Source of the DNA: Flammeovirgaceae bacterium UBA4659
GTDB lineage: Bacteria > Bacteroidota > Bacteroidia > Cytophagales > Cyclobacteriaceae
NCBI GenBank assembly: GCA_002405445.1
Contig: DHLV01000113.1
Coordinates: 28,443 to 36,605 of the forward strand
DNA: 8,163 nucleotides
Direction: 5' to 3'
Part shown: piece after piece, positions 7,024 through 8,163 of the stretch
Position numbering within the stretch: position 1 is the first letter of the stretch
Layout: every line of letters starts with the position of its first letter
Notes under the pieces: generated by a model
The model's database searches: none
Seen by the model: the letters and a program-made list of their open reading frames with translations, nothing else
Told to the model about the DNA's origin: nothing
Made by a program: the position numbers and the translations under genes

Positions 7024-7111
7024 TACACTGATTCAACGGTTAATGTACAAAAAATCTCGAGTATCAGTGCGAAACAGTGAAGAAATTTCGTTCAAACTGC
7101 AATTTTATGGG
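7024..7111 (-). other. Short intergenic region upstream of the T9SS cargo gene
   Basis: An 88-nt AT-rich gap between the lptA-like stop and the earliest possible start of the T9SS cargo gene. I found no TAnnTTTG -7 element with a TTG at the right distance. The minus strand has a weak inverted pair CGAAA...TTTCG (11-nt loop), followed some 14 nt later by a T-run (ATTTTTTG). That could be a degenerate terminator for the lptA-like gene but is not convincing. The cargo gene may be read through from upstream or use a promoter I cannot recognise. Confidence 0.3.
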
Positions 7112-8163
7112 TTATGTTTTCGTTGGGGGTCGATTTTTCTTCACCACATCACCCTTGCGCGGGCGATCTTTGAGGCGCCACACAAAACCCTTCAGGCGTT
7201 CGTCAGCTTCTCTCAACTCGTGTACCGGGATCAATTTGGCATCAGGCTTCACGTAAAAACTTACGTTGTTGACTTTTCCTTGTTTGAAGTTGATGCGCAT
7301 GTTGCTGCAGATCATCTTATTCATGCCCATGGTGATCAATAGTTTCAACACGAGGCTGTCAGTTTTTAGTACATCTTTTTCTTCAAGAGCGTAATAAAGG
7401 CTTTCGCCATTGCCCTGCACAATCACGTGGTGTATGTTGCGACCATCAAAGTAAGAAGTCATACGCCTGCCTTTGATCTGGTTAAAGTTCTGCATGGAAT
7501 CCTGCGAAATCACAAATGAATTGTTGATCATGTAAATGCGATTGATCTTCTTGTTCTTCAGTAAGATCCGCATCGAGTCAGCCGTCATTTGGTTACCCTC
7601 GGTCCAAAGCACCGGATCGCGGTAGAAATACAAAGTAGAATCTGTGTTGACATACACCAGCGAATCGGCCGAGCCTTGCATATTGGTTTTGAAGATTTTT
7701 ACATGGTGGTAAGCCAACAAACGCTTCTTCTTGGGGTCCACACTCTCGATGGACTTGAGTGTATCGGCTGATAGGAACAAAGTGTCGCCATCATCATCCA
7801 CCTTGGCCAGGTAGGCGTTTCCATACACCTTCGATATACCGTTCTTTTTATCGTAAAACGCGTCATCTCCATAAATCGTCATGTTGTCTTCTTTAGACGT
7901 CATGGCCACACGCCCCTTGGTACGGTAAAATTTCTTTTTATCGTCCAGAAAATTTTGATCTCCCAACATTCGGTACGTGGGCGTTTCAAACAGGCCGCGT
8001 TCCAGTTGCGATGTTTTTGCAAGTGTATTGTATTCGCCACGCATGTAAATGGCCGACTTGCCGTCTTTACCTTTTACAAGGGTAGAATCGCGGAAGTAAA
8101 CAATCCGGCTTTTTGAGCTGTACTGAAGTGTGTCTGAGGTCATGGTGTTGTCTTCATTTACGG
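7112..8163 (-). CDS. OstA/LptA-like LPS transport protein, 3' part (5' end outside window)
   Basis: Periplasmic beta-jellyroll protein of the OstA/LptA family, expected to form the bridge that carries lipopolysaccharide from inner to outer membrane. The frame is open through the right edge (residues VNEDNT precede the ATG at 8143), so that ATG is probably internal and the signal peptide is missing. Visible is a run of short repeating beta segments typical of this fold: LQYSSKSRIVYFRDSTLV, FYRTKGRVAM, MTIYGDDAFYDKKNGISKVYG, DTLFLSADTL, LLAYHHVKIFK, ADSLVY, LYFYRDPVLWTEGNQMTADS, then SFVISQDSMQNFNQIKGRRM and VIVQGNGESLYYALEE. The C-terminus has the Bacteroidota features GMNKMICSNM, VSFYVKPDAK and LKGFVWRLKDRPRKGDVV, ending in a basic, Pro-rich tail. 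One oddity is a stretch of about 13 residues (KTDSLVLKLLI region, bases 7334-7372) that looks longer than relatives I recall. The gene precedes the T9SS cargo gene on the same strand. The family call is good; the exact Lpt role is inferred. Confidence 0.87.
   Translation of the reverse strand, partial: VNEDNTMTSDTLQYSSKSRIVYFRDSTLVKGKDGKSAIYMRGEYNTLAKTSQLERGLFETPTYRMLGDQNFLDDKKKFYRTKGRVAMTSKEDNMTIYGDDAFYDKKNGISKVYGNAYLAKVDDDGDTLFLSADTLKSIESVDPKKKRLLAYHHVKIFKTNMQGSADSLVYVNTDSTLYFYRDPVLWTEGNQMTADSMRILLKNKKINRIYMINNSFVISQDSMQNFNQIKGRRMTSYFDGRNIHHVIVQGNGESLYYALEEKDVLKTDSLVLKLLITMGMNKMICSNMRINFKQGKVNNVSFYVKPDAKLIPVHELREADERLKGFVWRLKDRPRKGDVVKKNRPPTKT

Noticed and set aside
6935..7342. 135-codon plus-strand open frame across the cargo start, the intergenic gap and the lptA-like 3' end
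   Set aside because: It is antisense to two well-supported genes and its translation shows no recognisable domain; it is best explained as a shadow frame.

Overview
The window reads as core chromosome of a member of the Bacteroidota, probably a Cytophagales-like lineage with mid-range GC. The evidence is a protein with a type IX secretion (T9SS) type A sorting domain, a PorD/DUF4835 protein, the short Bacteroidota form of RNA polymerase omega, a Bacteroidota-style BamD lipoprotein, a Bacteroidota OstA/LptA-like protein, and a promoter of the Bacteroidota type (TTG, 19 nt, TAnnTTTG). I see no mobile element, CRISPR array, tRNA, rRNA or phage gene. Coding density is very high and no gap exceeds about 130 bases.

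Layout, left to right. Bases 1-1082 (+) hold the 3' part of a PiT-type phosphate transporter whose 5' end lies outside the window. It converges, with only 13 bp between stop codons, on a long minus-strand run. Read in the direction of transcription (right to left), that run is: an OstA/LptA-like protein (5' end cut by the right edge), a small secreted T9SS cargo protein of unknown function, the outer-membrane assembly lipoprotein bamD, rpoZ, coaBC, porD (DUF4835) and recN. From bamD to recN the genes are closely packed: bamD-rpoZ 2 nt apart, rpoZ-coaBC 48 nt, coaBC-porD overlapping by 8 nt, porD-recN 62 nt. They probably form one operon driven at least partly by a promoter recognised just upstream of bamD.

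How the genes relate. Much of the minus-strand block serves the cell envelope: the LptA-like protein (LPS bridge), BamD (beta-barrel insertion), PorD (T9SS) and a T9SS cargo. The rest are housekeeping genes: RNA polymerase omega, coenzyme A synthesis and recombinational repair.

I did not find a new defence or mobile system; this is an ordinary conserved region. The points that merit a second look are small: the bamD start and its promoter, with a possible four-codon upstream ORF; a Ser in place of the catalytic Cys in the CoaC half of CoaBC; an Arg in a PiT signature motif; and the uncharacterised T9SS cargo.
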